DNA of 49,374 bases, from positions 1 through 49,374 of the forward strand of contig JAUNGB010000032.1 in NCBI GenBank assembly GCA_030524715.1. Direction: 5' to 3'. The position numbers were made by a program, and so were the translations under genes. This DNA is from Eubacteriales bacterium. Lineage in GTDB: Bacteria > Bacillota > Clostridia > Lachnospirales > Lachnospiraceae. Below are positions 8,778-16,992 of the stretch, piece by piece. Each line of letters opens with the position of its first letter. Positions within the stretch are counted from its first letter, which is position 1. The notes beneath the pieces are model-generated. The model did not search any database, was not told the origin of the DNA, and saw only the letters and a program-made list of their open reading frames with translations.

Positions 8778-9260
8778 TTAAATATTTCTCTGAATTTCCA
8801 GAACTTTATATTTCATGATGCCTGCAGGCATCTCTACTTCCACGATATCGCCTGTATGAGCGCCGATCAAAGCCTTTCCTACCGGAGATTCGTTAGATAT
8901 CTTGCCCTGCAGGCTGTTAGCTTCGGTAGATCCTACGATTTTCAGTTCAATATCTTCCTCAAACTCAAAATCATGAACCTTTACTTTACAGCCTACGCTG
9001 ATTTTATCTAAATCAACCTCGTCTTCAACAACAACTTCTGCGTTCTTCAGGATTTTTTCGATTTCTTCAATACGTGCTTCAATATCTCTCTGTTCATCTT
9101 TAGCTGCATCGTACTCTGCATTTTCAGATAAGTCGCCCTGTTCTCTGGCTTCCTTGATTTTACCTGCTACTTCTTTTCTTTTTACTACCTTTAAATCATG
9201 CAGCTCTTCTTCTAATTTTTTAAGTCCTGCATAAGTTAGTAAGTTCTTCTTTTCTTCCAT
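8778..9260 (-). CDS. greA: Transcription elongation factor GreA
   Basis: GreA rescues backtracked RNA polymerase by stimulating cleavage of the transcript 3' end. The 160-residue protein has the expected N-terminal coiled coil (about residues 8-75), with the acidic tip in EAREQGDLSENAEYDAAKDE. The C-terminal FKBP-like domain (about 85-160) ends VEMPAGIMKYKVLEI. The segment SNESPVGKALIGAHTGDIVEV is the conserved GreA/GreB signature. ATG has GGGAG upstream. It is the first gene of the greA-lysS operon. Confidence 0.97.
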   Translation of the reverse strand: MEEKKNLLTYAGLKKLEEELHDLKVVKRKEVAGKIKEAREQGDLSENAEYDAAKDEQRDIEARIEEIEKILKNAEVVVEDEVDLDKISVGCKVKVHDFEFEEDIELKIVGSTEANSLQGKISNESPVGKALIGAHTGDIVEVEMPAGIMKYKVLEIQRNI

Positions 9261-9400
9261 ATTCCTTACTCCCTTTCAACATCCGAATTGGGCGTGCCGT
9301 TTTGCCAAATGGCAGCCCGAAAATCACATTGGACATTTTCCTGTAGTACCCCTTTCCCTGTAAAAGGGTAGAAATACCCCAGGATATTCACAATTCCAGT

Positions 9401-9429
9401 ATTATACCTAAAAGAGACACTCTTGTCAA
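9401..9429 (-). promoter_or_regulatory. Perfect sigma-A promoter of greA-lysS
   Basis: On the minus strand TTGACA (9424-9429) and TATAAT (9401-9406) are separated by exactly 17 bases. The -10 ends about 140 bases before the greA start, giving a moderately long leader. A short palindrome in the leader (around 9345-9380, TACCCCTTT ... AAAGGGTA) could form a hairpin. Confidence 0.85.
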
Positions 9430-9515
9430 GATATTTATTGCGCAGAAGATCAAACCTGATCAGAAGAGTATCAGATATCGGAAGCGGATCAGAAGGCGCG
9501 TAAAAAAAGTCATTG

Positions 9516-9534
9516 AATTTTCAAACACGCTCTA
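9516..9534. repeat. Solo right end of the MITE family
   Basis: The sequence AATTTTCAAACACGCTCTA is identical over 19 bases to the inverted left end of the full element at 5266. It ends in the same CTC-TA boundary. No partner end lies nearby, so this is a remnant. Confidence 0.7.
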
Positions 9535-9551
9535 ATGTGTAAATCGTCGTA

Positions 9552-9587
9552 AAAATAAGGCTGAAGCACTATATCAGTGCAACAGCC
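9552..9587 (-). terminator. Terminator of the TetR gene
   Basis: On the minus strand GGCTG TT GCACT, loop GATAT, AGTGC TT CAGCC is followed by TTATTTTTA. The stem is at 9559-9587, ten bases past the stop of the TetR gene. Confidence 0.8.
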
Positions 9588-9596
9588 CCGAAGCTT

Positions 9597-10133
9597 TCAG
9601 AGGATGTCTTTCATGAGCCGATATTGGCAGGAGGCCAGGGTTTCTTTTGAGAGCTTATAACCGCTTTTGATCCAACGAAGAGTCATACCTACAAGGCCGC
9701 TTACATAGAAAGCAGTCACGGACTCAACAGGACCAGGCAGTAAAGCGCCTCTGGCAAGCTTTTCTTCCAATACAAGGGTGATATACCGGCTGAAGAACTG
9801 ATAAAACATTTCTAACAATTCTGCGTTTAGTTCAGTTTCAAAGATATTAAAAAAAATTTTTTCTTTTTCCTGGAAGTTGCTCAATAGTACAACAAAAAAA
9901 TCTTTTGGCTCATGTGTCTCCATTAAAGCCTCTAATTCCTTTGAGGTCTTATCCAGACAATAAGCCAGCAATTCATATTTATCCTGAAAATGCAGATAAA
10001 ACGTACTGCGGACGATCATGGATTTTTCACACAGCTCGTTTACGGTGATTTTGGGAAATGGTTTACTTTTTAATAAATCCAATAGTGTGTTGGCCAGTAT
10101 CTGTTTCGTTTCGGGCTGGTTATTTTTATTCAT
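9597..10133 (-). CDS. TetR/AcrR-family transcriptional regulator
   Basis: This is a dimeric DNA-binding repressor type, about 178 residues. The N-terminal HTH (about residues 9-55) reads ITVNELCEKSMIVRSTFYLHF, followed by DKYELLAYCL, the usual third-helix and linker region. The C-terminal helical domain would hold the ligand pocket. The start at ATG 10133 is chosen because AAAGGAG lies seven bases upstream; the longer frame from 10169 adds 12 residues with no ribosome site. It stands 98 bases downstream of a second TetR gene on the same strand, and no obvious target gene (pump or enzyme) is adjacent. The target is unknown. Confidence 0.88.
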   Translation of the reverse strand: MNKNNQPETKQILANTLLDLLKSKPFPKITVNELCEKSMIVRSTFYLHFQDKYELLAYCLDKTSKELEALMETHEPKDFFVVLLSNFQEKEKIFFNIFETELNAELLEMFYQFFSRYITLVLEEKLARGALLPGPVESVTAFYVSGLVGMTLRWIKSGYKLSKETLASCQYRLMKDIL

Positions 10134-10231
10134 GAATACACTCCTTTGTAAGATTAATAGAGACATCATAAAGGATTTTTCTGCAGGGATAAAATTAACG
10201 ATGCCCCTTCATCATTATGATATCTTAAAAT

Positions 10232-10798
10232 TTAATTATCGGAAGGCTCATCCGGATTTTCCATAGGAGCCATAAAAGGAAGAAGCATCTGCGCCATTTG
10301 TTCAGGAGTCTCTTTGTATCCGCTTTCACTCCAGAGGATCAGCGCAAAGGACAGGCCGCCTGCGTTAAAGTGCAGATGGTAATTCTCAGAAGCGCTTAAT
10401 TGATGGTTTCCGGAAAGTTCCGTATAAAAATACTTCAGATTATCTATAAAATTCTGGAAGATCAGTTCAAGCAGGTTTGCTTTTTTTAATGTAGGAAGCA
10501 GGCTGCCATGTTCTTTAAAAAAGGTAAGAAAATGCACGGCGAACTGGTGAAGCGTGATATCCGGGCGGGACTTTATCTCCTGCATAAAATCATGGGCAAG
10601 GCTGTTAAAATACTGGATAAGGATATCTTCTTTTGAAGAATAAGTGCGATAATAGGTCATCCGTGAAACGCCGGCCTTTTTCGCAATGTCTGTGACAGTG
10701 ATGCTTTGGTAATCATTTTGCTCCATGAGAAGAAGCAATGCGGTAGAAATATAATTTTTGACTAATGCAGCGTCATGTTCATCTTTTTTTCTTCCCAT
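10232..10798 (-). CDS. TetR/AcrR-family transcriptional regulator
   Basis: This is a 188-residue TetR-type regulator, different in sequence from its neighbour. The HTH is at about residues 20-65 (ITVTDIAKKAGVSRMTYYRTY, then SSKEDILIQYF). The C-terminal helices include a segment near ENYHLHFNAGGLSFALILWSE, typical of the TetR_C_33-like group. The start is ATG 10798 with GGAGGTGT upstream on the minus strand. A 13-bp perfect palindrome at 10828-10840 lies about 30 bases upstream and is a candidate autoregulatory operator. It is divergent from the DUF5685-Hsp70 operon, so it might regulate that operon; this is inferred from position only. Confidence 0.88.
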   Translation of the reverse strand: MGRKKDEHDAALVKNYISTALLLLMEQNDYQSITVTDIAKKAGVSRMTYYRTYSSKEDILIQYFNSLAHDFMQEIKSRPDITLHQFAVHFLTFFKEHGSLLPTLKKANLLELIFQNFIDNLKYFYTELSGNHQLSASENYHLHFNAGGLSFALILWSESGYKETPEQMAQMLLPFMAPMENPDEPSDN

Positions 10799-10827
10799 TA
10801 TACACCTCCGATTTCTAAAAATTCGTT

Positions 10828-10840
10828 CATAAAGTTTATG
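10828..10840. promoter_or_regulatory. Candidate TetR operator palindrome
   Basis: CATAAA G TTTATG is a perfect dyad around a central G. A wider GTTCAT (10825-10830) to ATGAAC (10849-10854) repeat surrounds it. It sits between the TetR start at 10798 and the plus-strand promoter at 10892, where a TetR dimer could control both directions. Confidence 0.45.
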
Positions 10841-10891
10841 CTTTTTTAATGAACAGATTGAATGAATATGTCACAAATGCGTTTTGGCATA

Positions 10892-10919
10892 TTGTAAAAA
10901 AAATTGAAACCTTTATACT
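10892..10919 (+). promoter_or_regulatory. Candidate promoter of the DUF5685-Hsp70 operon
   Basis: TTGTAA (10892-10897) and TATACT (10914-10919) are 16 bases apart, about 70 bases upstream of the 29-codon gene. No CIRCE element (HrcA operator) is visible here, unlike a standard dnaK operon. Confidence 0.5.
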
Positions 10920-10989
10920 TTTTATTGTTGCAAGTGTAACATAAAAACAGACAGATTTCCAGAAGAAAATAACCACAGGAGGATTATAA

Positions 10990-11079
10990 ATGCCCGCTTA
11001 TTACTGTTACACCTGCGGGGCAGAAAGTAACGTCCGTTTTAGAGAAAACAGAGAAAGAGATTTTCAGAAGATCTTATAA
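10990..11079 (+). CDS. 29-residue CxxC small protein
   Basis: This short gene has an excellent ribosome site (AGGAGG, seven bases before ATG). It encodes 29 residues beginning MPAYYCYTCGAESN, with one CxxC pair (C6, C9) as in half a zinc ribbon or a rubredoxin-like knuckle. The C-terminal half is charged (FRENRERDFQKIL). It ends 13 bases before the DUF5685 gene and lies inside the operon leader. It could be a metal-binding microprotein, a leader peptide, or the relic of a longer zinc-ribbon protein. The start signal is better than that of the TTG-initiated gene after it, which favours real translation. Confidence 0.5.
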   Translation: MPAYYCYTCGAESNVRFRENRERDFQKIL

Positions 11080-11092
11080 AGGAAGTGATTAA

Positions 11093-11917
11093 TTGTTCGG
11101 GTACATTGTATGTAATAAAGAAAAACTTGCGAAACAGGAAATAGACCGTTATCAGAGCGTCTATTGCGGATTGTGCAAGGCGCTGGAGCGTCGGTTTGGA
11201 CAATTGTCCAGAATGAGCCTGAATTATGATATGACATTTTTAATCCTGTTTTTATCCTCGTTGTATGAGCCGCCGGAGGAAGAGAAGGATTTCCGATGTG
11301 CTGTCCATCCGCTGCATATGAAAAAGGCGACGGCAAATAAGTATACGGATTACGCGGCGGATATGACCATAGCCCTTTCGTATTATAAATGTCTGGACGA
11401 CTGGCAGGACGAGCATAAGCATTTACAGCGCCATTATGCGGAAAAAATAGAAAAAAATTATCAGGATGTAAAAGCGCGCTGTCCGAGACAATGCAAAGCC
11501 ATCGAAACAGAAATTGCCAGGCTTTCAGAGATTGAAAAATCGGCGTCGTCTTTACCGGACGACGCGGTAAACTGTTTTGGACGGTTAATGTCAGAGTTGT
11601 TTGTATATGAAGAGGATTTTTGGAGCAGCAGCTTAAGAACCTTTGGATATGAGCTGGGAAGATTCATTTATCTGATGGACGCCACCATGGATTATAACAA
11701 AGATTTGAAGAAAGGAAATTATAATCCGCTGGTTTCCATGGGGAAAAATCCGGAGGAGATGGAAGATTTTCTGACTATGATCATCGGCAGGGCTGCATAT
11801 CAGTTTGAAAAACTGCCGTTGGTCCAGGATTCTCATTTGCTGAGAAACATTCTGTATGGCGGTGTGTGGCAGCAATACTATGCCCGCAAAGCCAGAAAGG
11901 AGCGTACGCATGATTGA
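11093..11917 (+). CDS. DUF5685 family protein
   Basis: The family has no assigned function. The 274-residue protein is predicted to be almost wholly helical, with no signal peptide. Visible features are C7 and the pair C25/C28 (YCGLC), an aspartate-rich DDWQDE at 102-107, C130/C134, and near the C-terminus [18 protein letters not shown] (196-213). The two Asp-rich motifs loosely resemble the metal-binding motifs of class I isoprenoid synthases; this is my inference, not an established annotation. It starts with TTG, with AAAGGAAG upstream. Its last eight bases overlap the J-domain gene, so translation is coupled. The constant neighbours (J protein, Hsp70) suggest a client or partner of a dedicated chaperone. 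Confidence 0.8.
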   Translation: MFGYIVCNKEKLAKQEIDRYQSVYCGLCKALERRFGQLSRMSLNYDMTFLILFLSSLYEPPEEEKDFRCAVHPLHMKKATANKYTDYAADMTIALSYYKCLDDWQDEHKHLQRHYAEKIEKNYQDVKARCPRQCKAIETEIARLSEIEKSASSLPDDAVNCFGRLMSELFVYEEDFWSSSLRTFGYELGRFIYLMDATMDYNKDLKKGNYNPLVSMGKNPEEMEDFLTMIIGRAAYQFEKLPLVQDSHLLRNILYGGVWQQYYARKARKERTHD

Positions 11918-12635
11918 CGATCCGTATAAAGTCCTGGGAGTATCTGAGGATGCTTCAAAGGAGGAAATTAAGAAAGCGTACCGGCAAAAGGCAAAACAGT
12001 ATCATCCTGACTTACATCCGGACGATCCGGACGCCGCAAAAAAGATGAATGAGATCAACGAAGCCTATGATATGCTGAATAATCCGCAGAAATATAAAAA
12101 AGAGGAACAGAGAAATTCTTCAGCAAACAGAGAATACAGAAATCCATACGGCCAAACCGGAGACAGTTGGAACGGAAGCGGGCAGCAAGGGGGCTTCGGG
12201 GACTTTGGAGGATTTGATTTTGAAGATATTTTTGGCTTTAGAAGAAATTATGAGCCGGTAAAACCAACGGTCCAGGCAGGGGACAGCCAGGAGATACGGC
12301 AGGCCATCGATCTGATCAGTATGGGACAGTTCGGATATGCGAATACTACGCTGAATGGTATCGTCAGCAGCCAGAGAAATGCCAGGTGGTATTATTTAAG
12401 CGCTCTTGCCAATCAGGGGCTGGGAAACACGATACTGGCGGCGGAGCAGATCGACAAGGCAATTCAGATGGAGCCGGGGAATCCGGATTACCGGAAAATG
12501 AAACAAAATTTATATAGAACAGAGAATACATACAGTGAAGCAGGACAGGAATTTCAAAAATATACGGAGAGTATGGGAAAATTCTGCATGGGATTTTTTG
12601 CCGTTCAGTTTTTCTGTATGTTTTGCTGCAGGTAG
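11910..12635 (+). CDS. J-domain co-chaperone with TPR-like region and cysteine-rich tail
   Basis: J proteins stimulate Hsp70 ATPase activity and bring clients. This 241-residue protein has a J-domain at about residues 4-63 with the HPD triad at 32-34, then a Gly/Phe-rich linker (about 80-110). A helical, TPR-like section follows (about 125-200; [20 protein letters not shown]). The end is hydrophobic and cysteine-rich ([17 protein letters not shown]), perhaps a membrane or metal contact. The DnaJ zinc fingers and C-terminal substrate domains are absent, so it is a specialised J protein rather than DnaJ. The start at 11910 overlaps the DUF5685 stop and has AAAGGAG upstream. The Hsp70 gene follows after 15 bases. 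Confidence 0.9.
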   Translation: MIDDPYKVLGVSEDASKEEIKKAYRQKAKQYHPDLHPDDPDAAKKMNEINEAYDMLNNPQKYKKEEQRNSSANREYRNPYGQTGDSWNGSGQQGGFGDFGGFDFEDIFGFRRNYEPVKPTVQAGDSQEIRQAIDLISMGQFGYANTTLNGIVSSQRNARWYYLSALANQGLGNTILAAEQIDKAIQMEPGNPDYRKMKQNLYRTENTYSEAGQEFQKYTESMGKFCMGFFAVQFFCMFCCR

Positions 12636-12650
12636 AGAGGAGATATATTA

Positions 12651-14426
12651 ATGAGTAAAGTAATTGGAATCGATCTGGGAACTACAAATAGCTGTGTGTC
12701 GGTAATAGAGAATGGAGAACCGGTCATTGTACCGACCGGTTCCGGCAATCGGACGACTCCCAGTGTTGTAGCATTTACAAAGAACGGAGAGCGGTTGGTA
12801 GGAGAAGCTGCCAGCCGTCAGGCAGTAACAAATCCGGAGAGGACCATCACTTCCGTAAAAAGGCATATGGGAACGGAATGGAGCGTCCGTATCGATGGGA
12901 AAGAATATAAGCCGCAGACGATCAGCGCTATGATATTGATGCAGCTGAAAAAAGACGCGGAAGCCTTTCTTGGAGATACGGTGACAGAAGCCGTTATTAC
13001 GGTACCTGCATATTTTAATGATATTCAGAGACAGGCTACCAAGGACGCCGGCCGGATCGCGGGGTTGAATGTAAAAAGAATTATTAACGAACCCACCAGC
13101 GCGGCGCTTTCCTATGGATTAAACCACGGGGAGCCGCAGAAGGTTATGGTTTATGATCTTGGCGGCGGTACGTTTGACGTTTCCATTATTGAGATCGGCG
13201 AAGGCGTCATAGAGGTACTGGCAACGGCCGGGGATAATCATTTGGGCGGGGACGATTTTGACTCCAGGATTACTGATTGGATCATCAGGGAATTTAAAAG
13301 GGAACACAGGATCGACCTGTCCCGTGATTTTGCTGCGCTGCAGCGTGTGCAGGAAGCGGCGGAGCAGGCAAAAAAGGAATTATCTTCATCAGAAAGCACG
13401 CACATTGTACTGCCGTATCTGGCTAACAGTAAAGGAGAGGCCATACATCTGGATATGACCTTGTCCCGCAGCCAGTTCAATGATCTGGTAAAGGATCTGA
13501 TAGAACGTACGGCAGGACCGGTGCAAAGCGCGCTGAGCGACGCAGGAATCGCGGCGTCTGAGCTTGGACGCGTACTGCTGGTGGGAGGCTCTACAAGAGT
13601 TCCGGCAGTACAGGATAAAGTAAGAGCTTTGACGGGAAAGGAACCGTCCAGAAATATCAATCCTGATGAATGTGTGGCAAAGGGAGCCGCGATTCTGGGA
13701 AGTACACTGGAAGGAAAGGCTCTTCCGGCCGCAGGAACCGGGCAGGACTTACTGCTTTTGGATGTGACGCCGCTCAGCTTGTCCATAGAAACGGTGGGCG
13801 GAGTTGCCACCAGGCTGGTAGAACGCAATTCAACCCTGCCTACCCGTTATTCCCGTGTGTTTTCAACGGCGGCGCCATATCAGCGAGACGTGGAGATTCA
13901 TGTCCTGCAGGGAGAACGTCCGATGGCAAAGGATAATAAGACTGTGGGGAAATTTAAGCTGAAGGGAATCCGCAGGGCGCCGGCAGGAGTTCCTCAGATC
14001 GAAGTTACCTTTGATATTGACGCAAACGGAATCCTGAAGGTATCGGCGAAGGATCTGGACACCGGAAAGGAACAATCCATTACGATTACAGCAGACGACA
14101 GAATGTCCGAGGCGGAAATCGAGCAGGCCATTCGGGACGCGCAGCAATACGCGGGACAGGATTCCATGCGGCGGGACGCAATGGAACTGAACAGCGAAGC
14201 GCAAAGCCTTCTGGCAAAGACGCAGCAGGCGCTGAAAAATGCCGGAAAGCAGTTGGATAAGGCGGAAAAGAAGCAGATCAAGCATGACTGTAATGCATTA
14301 CAGAAGCTTCTTATGAAGTTCCGGGTAGATAAGGTTTCTGAAGCCGATATGGAGAATATCCGAAACGCGAAGCAGCAATTGGAAAATTCCAGCGCAAGAG
14401 TCAGGGAGCTTTATGGTGAAAAATAA
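12651..14426 (+). CDS. Hsp70 chaperone (DnaK family), probable second paralogue
   Basis: This ATP-driven protein-folding chaperone has 591 residues. The nucleotide-binding domain shows [15 protein letters not shown] at the N-terminus, the phosphate-2 motif [12 protein letters not shown] and the adenosine motif [11 protein letters not shown]. The substrate-binding beta domain includes [16 protein letters not shown] and the linker region is intact. The helical lid ends at residue 591 without the usual long disordered tail. It is not accompanied by hrcA or grpE, and no CIRCE operator is visible, so this is probably not the main heat-shock dnaK. The partner J protein and DUF5685 protein come from the same transcript. 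AGAGGAGA precedes the ATG. Confidence 0.93.
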   Translation: MSKVIGIDLGTTNSCVSVIENGEPVIVPTGSGNRTTPSVVAFTKNGERLVGEAASRQAVTNPERTITSVKRHMGTEWSVRIDGKEYKPQTISAMILMQLKKDAEAFLGDTVTEAVITVPAYFNDIQRQATKDAGRIAGLNVKRIINEPTSAALSYGLNHGEPQKVMVYDLGGGTFDVSIIEIGEGVIEVLATAGDNHLGGDDFDSRITDWIIREFKREHRIDLSRDFAALQRVQEAAEQAKKELSSSESTHIVLPYLANSKGEAIHLDMTLSRSQFNDLVKDLIERTAGPVQSALSDAGIAASELGRVLLVGGSTRVPAVQDKVRALTGKEPSRNINPDECVAKGAAILGSTLEGKALPAAGTGQDLLLLDVTPLSLSIETVGGVATRLVERNSTLPTRYSRVFSTAAPYQRDVEIHVLQGERPMAKDNKTVGKFKLKGIRRAPAGVPQIEVTFDIDANGILKVSAKDLDTGKEQSITITADDRMSEAEIEQAIRDAQQYAGQDSMRRDAMELNSEAQSLLAKTQQALKNAGKQLDKAEKKQIKHDCNALQKLLMKFRVDKVSEADMENIRNAKQQLENSSARVRELYGEK

Positions 14427-14524
14427 GAAACCGGTGTGAAAAAGGGAGCCTTATCCATTAACATACTCCATTACCCTCTCCTGCGATGTAACAAGCAATC
14501 CGCTCTTTCCGTGGGCGTTCAGCG

Positions 14525-14552
14525 TTGACAAAACTGAAAAAGAGAATATAAT
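14525..14552 (+). promoter_or_regulatory. Promoter of the DUF234 ATPase gene
   Basis: TTGACA (14525-14530) and TATAAT (14547-14552) are separated by 16 bases. The ATPase start is 55 bases downstream of the -10, so the ATPase is transcribed separately from the Hsp70 operon. Confidence 0.75.
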
Positions 14553-14607
14553 AAACTCATAATACACCAACTCGTGAGTAAGCAAAATGCAGATTAAGGA
14601 GGAAATC

Positions 14608-15999
14608 ATGTTTTATTGCCGGGAAGAAGAGCTTCGTACCATGAACCGCCGTTACGAAAAAGGACGGTTTGAGTGCATTGTTATATATGGAAGAAGGCGT
14701 GTAGGGAAAACGGCATTGATCAACGAATTTTGCAAAGGGAAGCCTACCGTTTATTTTTCTGCTTTGAACGCCTCATCCCGTGAAAACCTGGAGGCGCTCT
14801 CAAAGGCGATCTACACCTGCCAGAATCCGGACAGCGCCAGCGCGCCTGCCTACCGCAGCTATGCAGACGCCTTAGATGAGATCACAGTGATGTCTTCCCA
14901 AAAGCGTCTGGTCTTCGTGATTGACGAATACCCTTATTTGGCCAAGGCGGAAAAGGCGATTTCTTCCCAGCTCCAGCACATCATCGATCATCAGTGGCAG
15001 GATGGGCAGCTTTATCTGATTTTATGCGGTTCCTCTATGAGCTTTATGGAATATCAGGTGTTAGGGTATGAAAGTCCGCTATATGGACGCCGCACAGCGC
15101 AATTTAAGATTCAGGCCCTGACTTATCGGGAAATGACCGTGTTCCACCCGGAATTGTCCTTTCCAGATCAGGCGCTTTTGTACGGCGTGACCGGTGGAAT
15201 CCCTCATTATATCAATAAGCTGGATGTGGAAACCGATTTGGATGAGGCACTTCTGGAGAATTTGTTCAATACCTCCAGCTATTTGTTTGAGGAACCGGAA
15301 AATCTGTTGAAGCAGGAACTGCGGGAACCCGGTATTTATAATTCTGTGATTTCTGCCATTGCCGGCGGAGCCAGCCGCGCCAACGAGATTTCCACGAAGG
15401 TAGGGTTGGAATCCGGCGTATGCGCAAAATATCTGAAAGTCCTTCTGGATTTGGGCATTCTTAAAAAAGAAAACCCCATCACAGAGAAGCCCGGGCGGAA
15501 AACGATCTATGCTATCGACGATAACTTTTTCAGGTTTTGGTATCGGTTTGTCCCCCGGAATATGTCTGTGATCAGCGCCGGTCGTATGCGTCTTGTATAT
15601 GAACAGGCTGTCCGGCGGTTCTATCCGGACTACATGGGACTGATTTTTGAGAAAATGTGTCAGCAGTATCTGCTCCGTTATGCTGACAATCTTCCTATCC
15701 TGCTAAGGGATGTGGGACAATGGTGGGGAACAGACCCCAAAACCCGCAGGGAAGTGCAGATTGATATTGTAGGCACGCCGGTGGAAGGAAACGAATATCT
15801 CATTGCTTCCTGTAAATATCGGAATGAGAAAATAGGGATTGAGGAACTGGAATTGCTGCGCAGATATGCCGCAGTGTTCCGGCAAGCCGGAACATTTCAC
15901 TATTATATCTTTTCCAAAGGCGGCTTTACACCGGCGCTTTACGAAGCGGAAAAACAAGGGGAGGTAACGCTTCTGTTGTTGGAGGATCTCTATCGATAG
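14608..15999 (+). CDS. AAA-type ATPase with DUF234 nuclease-like C-terminus
   Basis: This protein of about 463 residues belongs to the archaeal-type ATPase/DUF234 family common in prokaryotes, whose role is not settled. Walker A is YGRRRVGKTAL (about 27-37) and Walker B is LVFVIDEYPYL (D106, E107). A sensor-like region LYLILCGSSMSFM follows, then a winged-helix region (about 245-295). The DUF234 C-terminus resembles a PD-(D/E)XK nuclease, with E349, D386 in VQIDIV and C402-K403 in IASCKYR. The start at ATG 14608 is preferred because AAGGAGG lies five to six bases upstream. It has its own promoter and no obvious partner. A role in defence or in controlling a mobile element is possible but unproven. 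Confidence 0.88.
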   Translation: MFYCREEELRTMNRRYEKGRFECIVIYGRRRVGKTALINEFCKGKPTVYFSALNASSRENLEALSKAIYTCQNPDSASAPAYRSYADALDEITVMSSQKRLVFVIDEYPYLAKAEKAISSQLQHIIDHQWQDGQLYLILCGSSMSFMEYQVLGYESPLYGRRTAQFKIQALTYREMTVFHPELSFPDQALLYGVTGGIPHYINKLDVETDLDEALLENLFNTSSYLFEEPENLLKQELREPGIYNSVISAIAGGASRANEISTKVGLESGVCAKYLKVLLDLGILKKENPITEKPGRKTIYAIDDNFFRFWYRFVPRNMSVISAGRMRLVYEQAVRRFYPDYMGLIFEKMCQQYLLRYADNLPILLRDVGQWWGTDPKTRREVQIDIVGTPVEGNEYLIASCKYRNEKIGIEELELLRRYAAVFRQAGTFHYYIFSKGGFTPALYEAEKQGEVTLLLLEDLYR

Positions 16000-16145
16000 G
16001 AGACTGCCGTATCGGACAGGAAAATAGAAAAAATTGTTATGCTCCGCGAGGATGTGCAGGGATTCAGTTGGGAATTATGTCAGTATAGCTGACCCGAATC
16101 CCCGGTGCAACGAGCGTATGCCGGAGTTTACAGATATGCGCGGCA

Positions 16146-16688
16146 TCAGGGATTATATAAAATCATGTGCAGAATGGCGGTTTCAGTTCCGGTGTTCCGG
16201 TAGGAATGAACCGTATCCCCCTTAAAGCGTATACTTTCTCCTTTTGTAACGGAAAAGCATTTGACGTCAGCTTCTATTTCCAAAATTCCGGAAAAAACAG
16301 TGATAAATTCTGTTGTTCCATGAAGGTGCGGCTCGGACTGCCAATAGCTGCCGGGTTCCAGTTCCAGATAATAAACGGCAAATCTGCGGTTTTCATCATC
16401 CGGAAAAATAGAATAATTCTTTACTTTGCCGCCATCTTCTAAGAGCGGCTGTATTTCAGACGTTTTTACAATCTCATAAGCAATCTTTGGGCGGACAGTC
16501 AGGGCGTCAAACGGTACTTTCATGCCGTTTGATAATTTCCATAATGTGGAGATGGTTGGATTCCCTTCTCCGCGCTCAATCTGCGCCAGCATACTTTTGC
16601 TGACGCCGCTTAATTTAGAAAGCTCGTCCATACTTAATTTGTTTTCTTCCCGCAGACGTTTGATATTCTTTGCAACGATCTGATTCAT
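16146..16688 (-). CDS. XRE-family regulator with cupin domain
   Basis: This is a transcription factor with an N-terminal HTH (about residues 4-60; MDELSKLSGVSKSMLAQIERG) and a C-terminal cupin (about 100-180; EPHLHGTTEFITVFSG and GESIRFKGDTVHSYRN). Such proteins usually sense a small metabolite and control a neighbouring transporter or catabolic gene. The start at 16688 fits the family (MNQIVAKNIKRLREE) but has a weak ribosome site; an upstream TTG at 16721 is the alternative. It is divergent from a LysE-type exporter, with 40-bp tandem repeats between them, so the exporter is the likely target. The cupin ligand may be an amino acid, as inferred from the LysE neighbour. Confidence 0.9.
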   Translation of the reverse strand: MNQIVAKNIKRLREENKLSMDELSKLSGVSKSMLAQIERGEGNPTISTLWKLSNGMKVPFDALTVRPKIAYEIVKTSEIQPLLEDGGKVKNYSIFPDDENRRFAVYYLELEPGSYWQSEPHLHGTTEFITVFSGILEIEADVKCFSVTKGESIRFKGDTVHSYRNTGTETAILHMILYNP

Positions 16689-16714
16689 TGTATCCAGAAA
16701 AATCACTCTCCATA

Positions 16715-16743
16715 TTGACAATATAATGTACTTAATGTATTAT
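16715..16743 (+). promoter_or_regulatory. Plus-strand promoter reading toward the LysE gene
   Basis: TTGACA (16715-16720) and TATTAT (16738-16743) are 17 bases apart. The -10 lies inside the first 40-bp repeat. The transcript would start near 16750 and carry a leader of about 240 bases before the LysE start. Confidence 0.6.
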
Positions 16744-16830
16744 TATATTGCACATAAACGATATAATACGCTTAATGTATTATTATATTGCACATATACG
16801 ATATAATGCACTATATGTAGTATTATATAA
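16721..16830. repeat. 40-bp tandem repeats between XRE-cupin and LysE genes
   Basis: Unit 1 is 16721-16760, unit 2 is 16761-16800 and a diverged third unit runs from 16801 to about 16830. Each begins ATATAAT and units 1 and 2 share CTTAATGTATTATTATATTG. The block lies between two promoters that point at each other, which suggests a multi-site operator for the cupin regulator. Confidence 0.8.
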
Positions 16831-16850
16831 TTTCCTTCTGTGCTTGTAAA
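16822..16850 (-). promoter_or_regulatory. Minus-strand promoter of the XRE-cupin regulator
   Basis: On the minus strand TTTACA (16845-16850) and TATAAT (16822-16827) are 17 bases apart. Transcription would begin near 16815 and run through the repeat block into the regulator gene. Confidence 0.6.
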
Positions 16851-16903
16851 GGGAAAAGAGTAAAAATACTGACTATACAACTTCAATATAACTTCAAAAA
16901 AGT

Positions 16904-16936
16904 GTTACTGTTCACATCTACGGTGCAAACAGTAAC
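16904..16936. repeat. Dispersed palindrome, GTTACTGTT family
   Basis: GTTACTGTT (16904-16912) and AACAGTAAC (16928-16936) are a perfect 9-bp inverted repeat with a 15-base loop. A further half site GTTACTG follows at about 16941. A related palindrome is at 37722-37753. It lies in the leader of the LysE gene. Confidence 0.65.
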
Positions 16937-16992
16937 AAAAAGTTACTGTCAGCTATATGTTTCACAATAAAATTTTCTGAGAGGTGGTTAAA

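Noticed and set aside
10799-10989. CIRCE/HrcA operator expected before an Hsp70 operon
   Set aside because: No TTAGCACTC-N9-GAGTGCTAA-like sequence is present; the only palindromes are CATAAA/TTTATG and GTTCAT/ATGAAC.
13238-14285. Several open frames antisense to the Hsp70 gene
   Set aside because: They mirror the codon structure of the Hsp70 gene and have no independent support.
16034-16225. Plus-strand frame of 63 codons after the DUF234 ATPase
   Set aside because: Overlaps the end of the cupin-XRE gene on the other strand and has no start signal.
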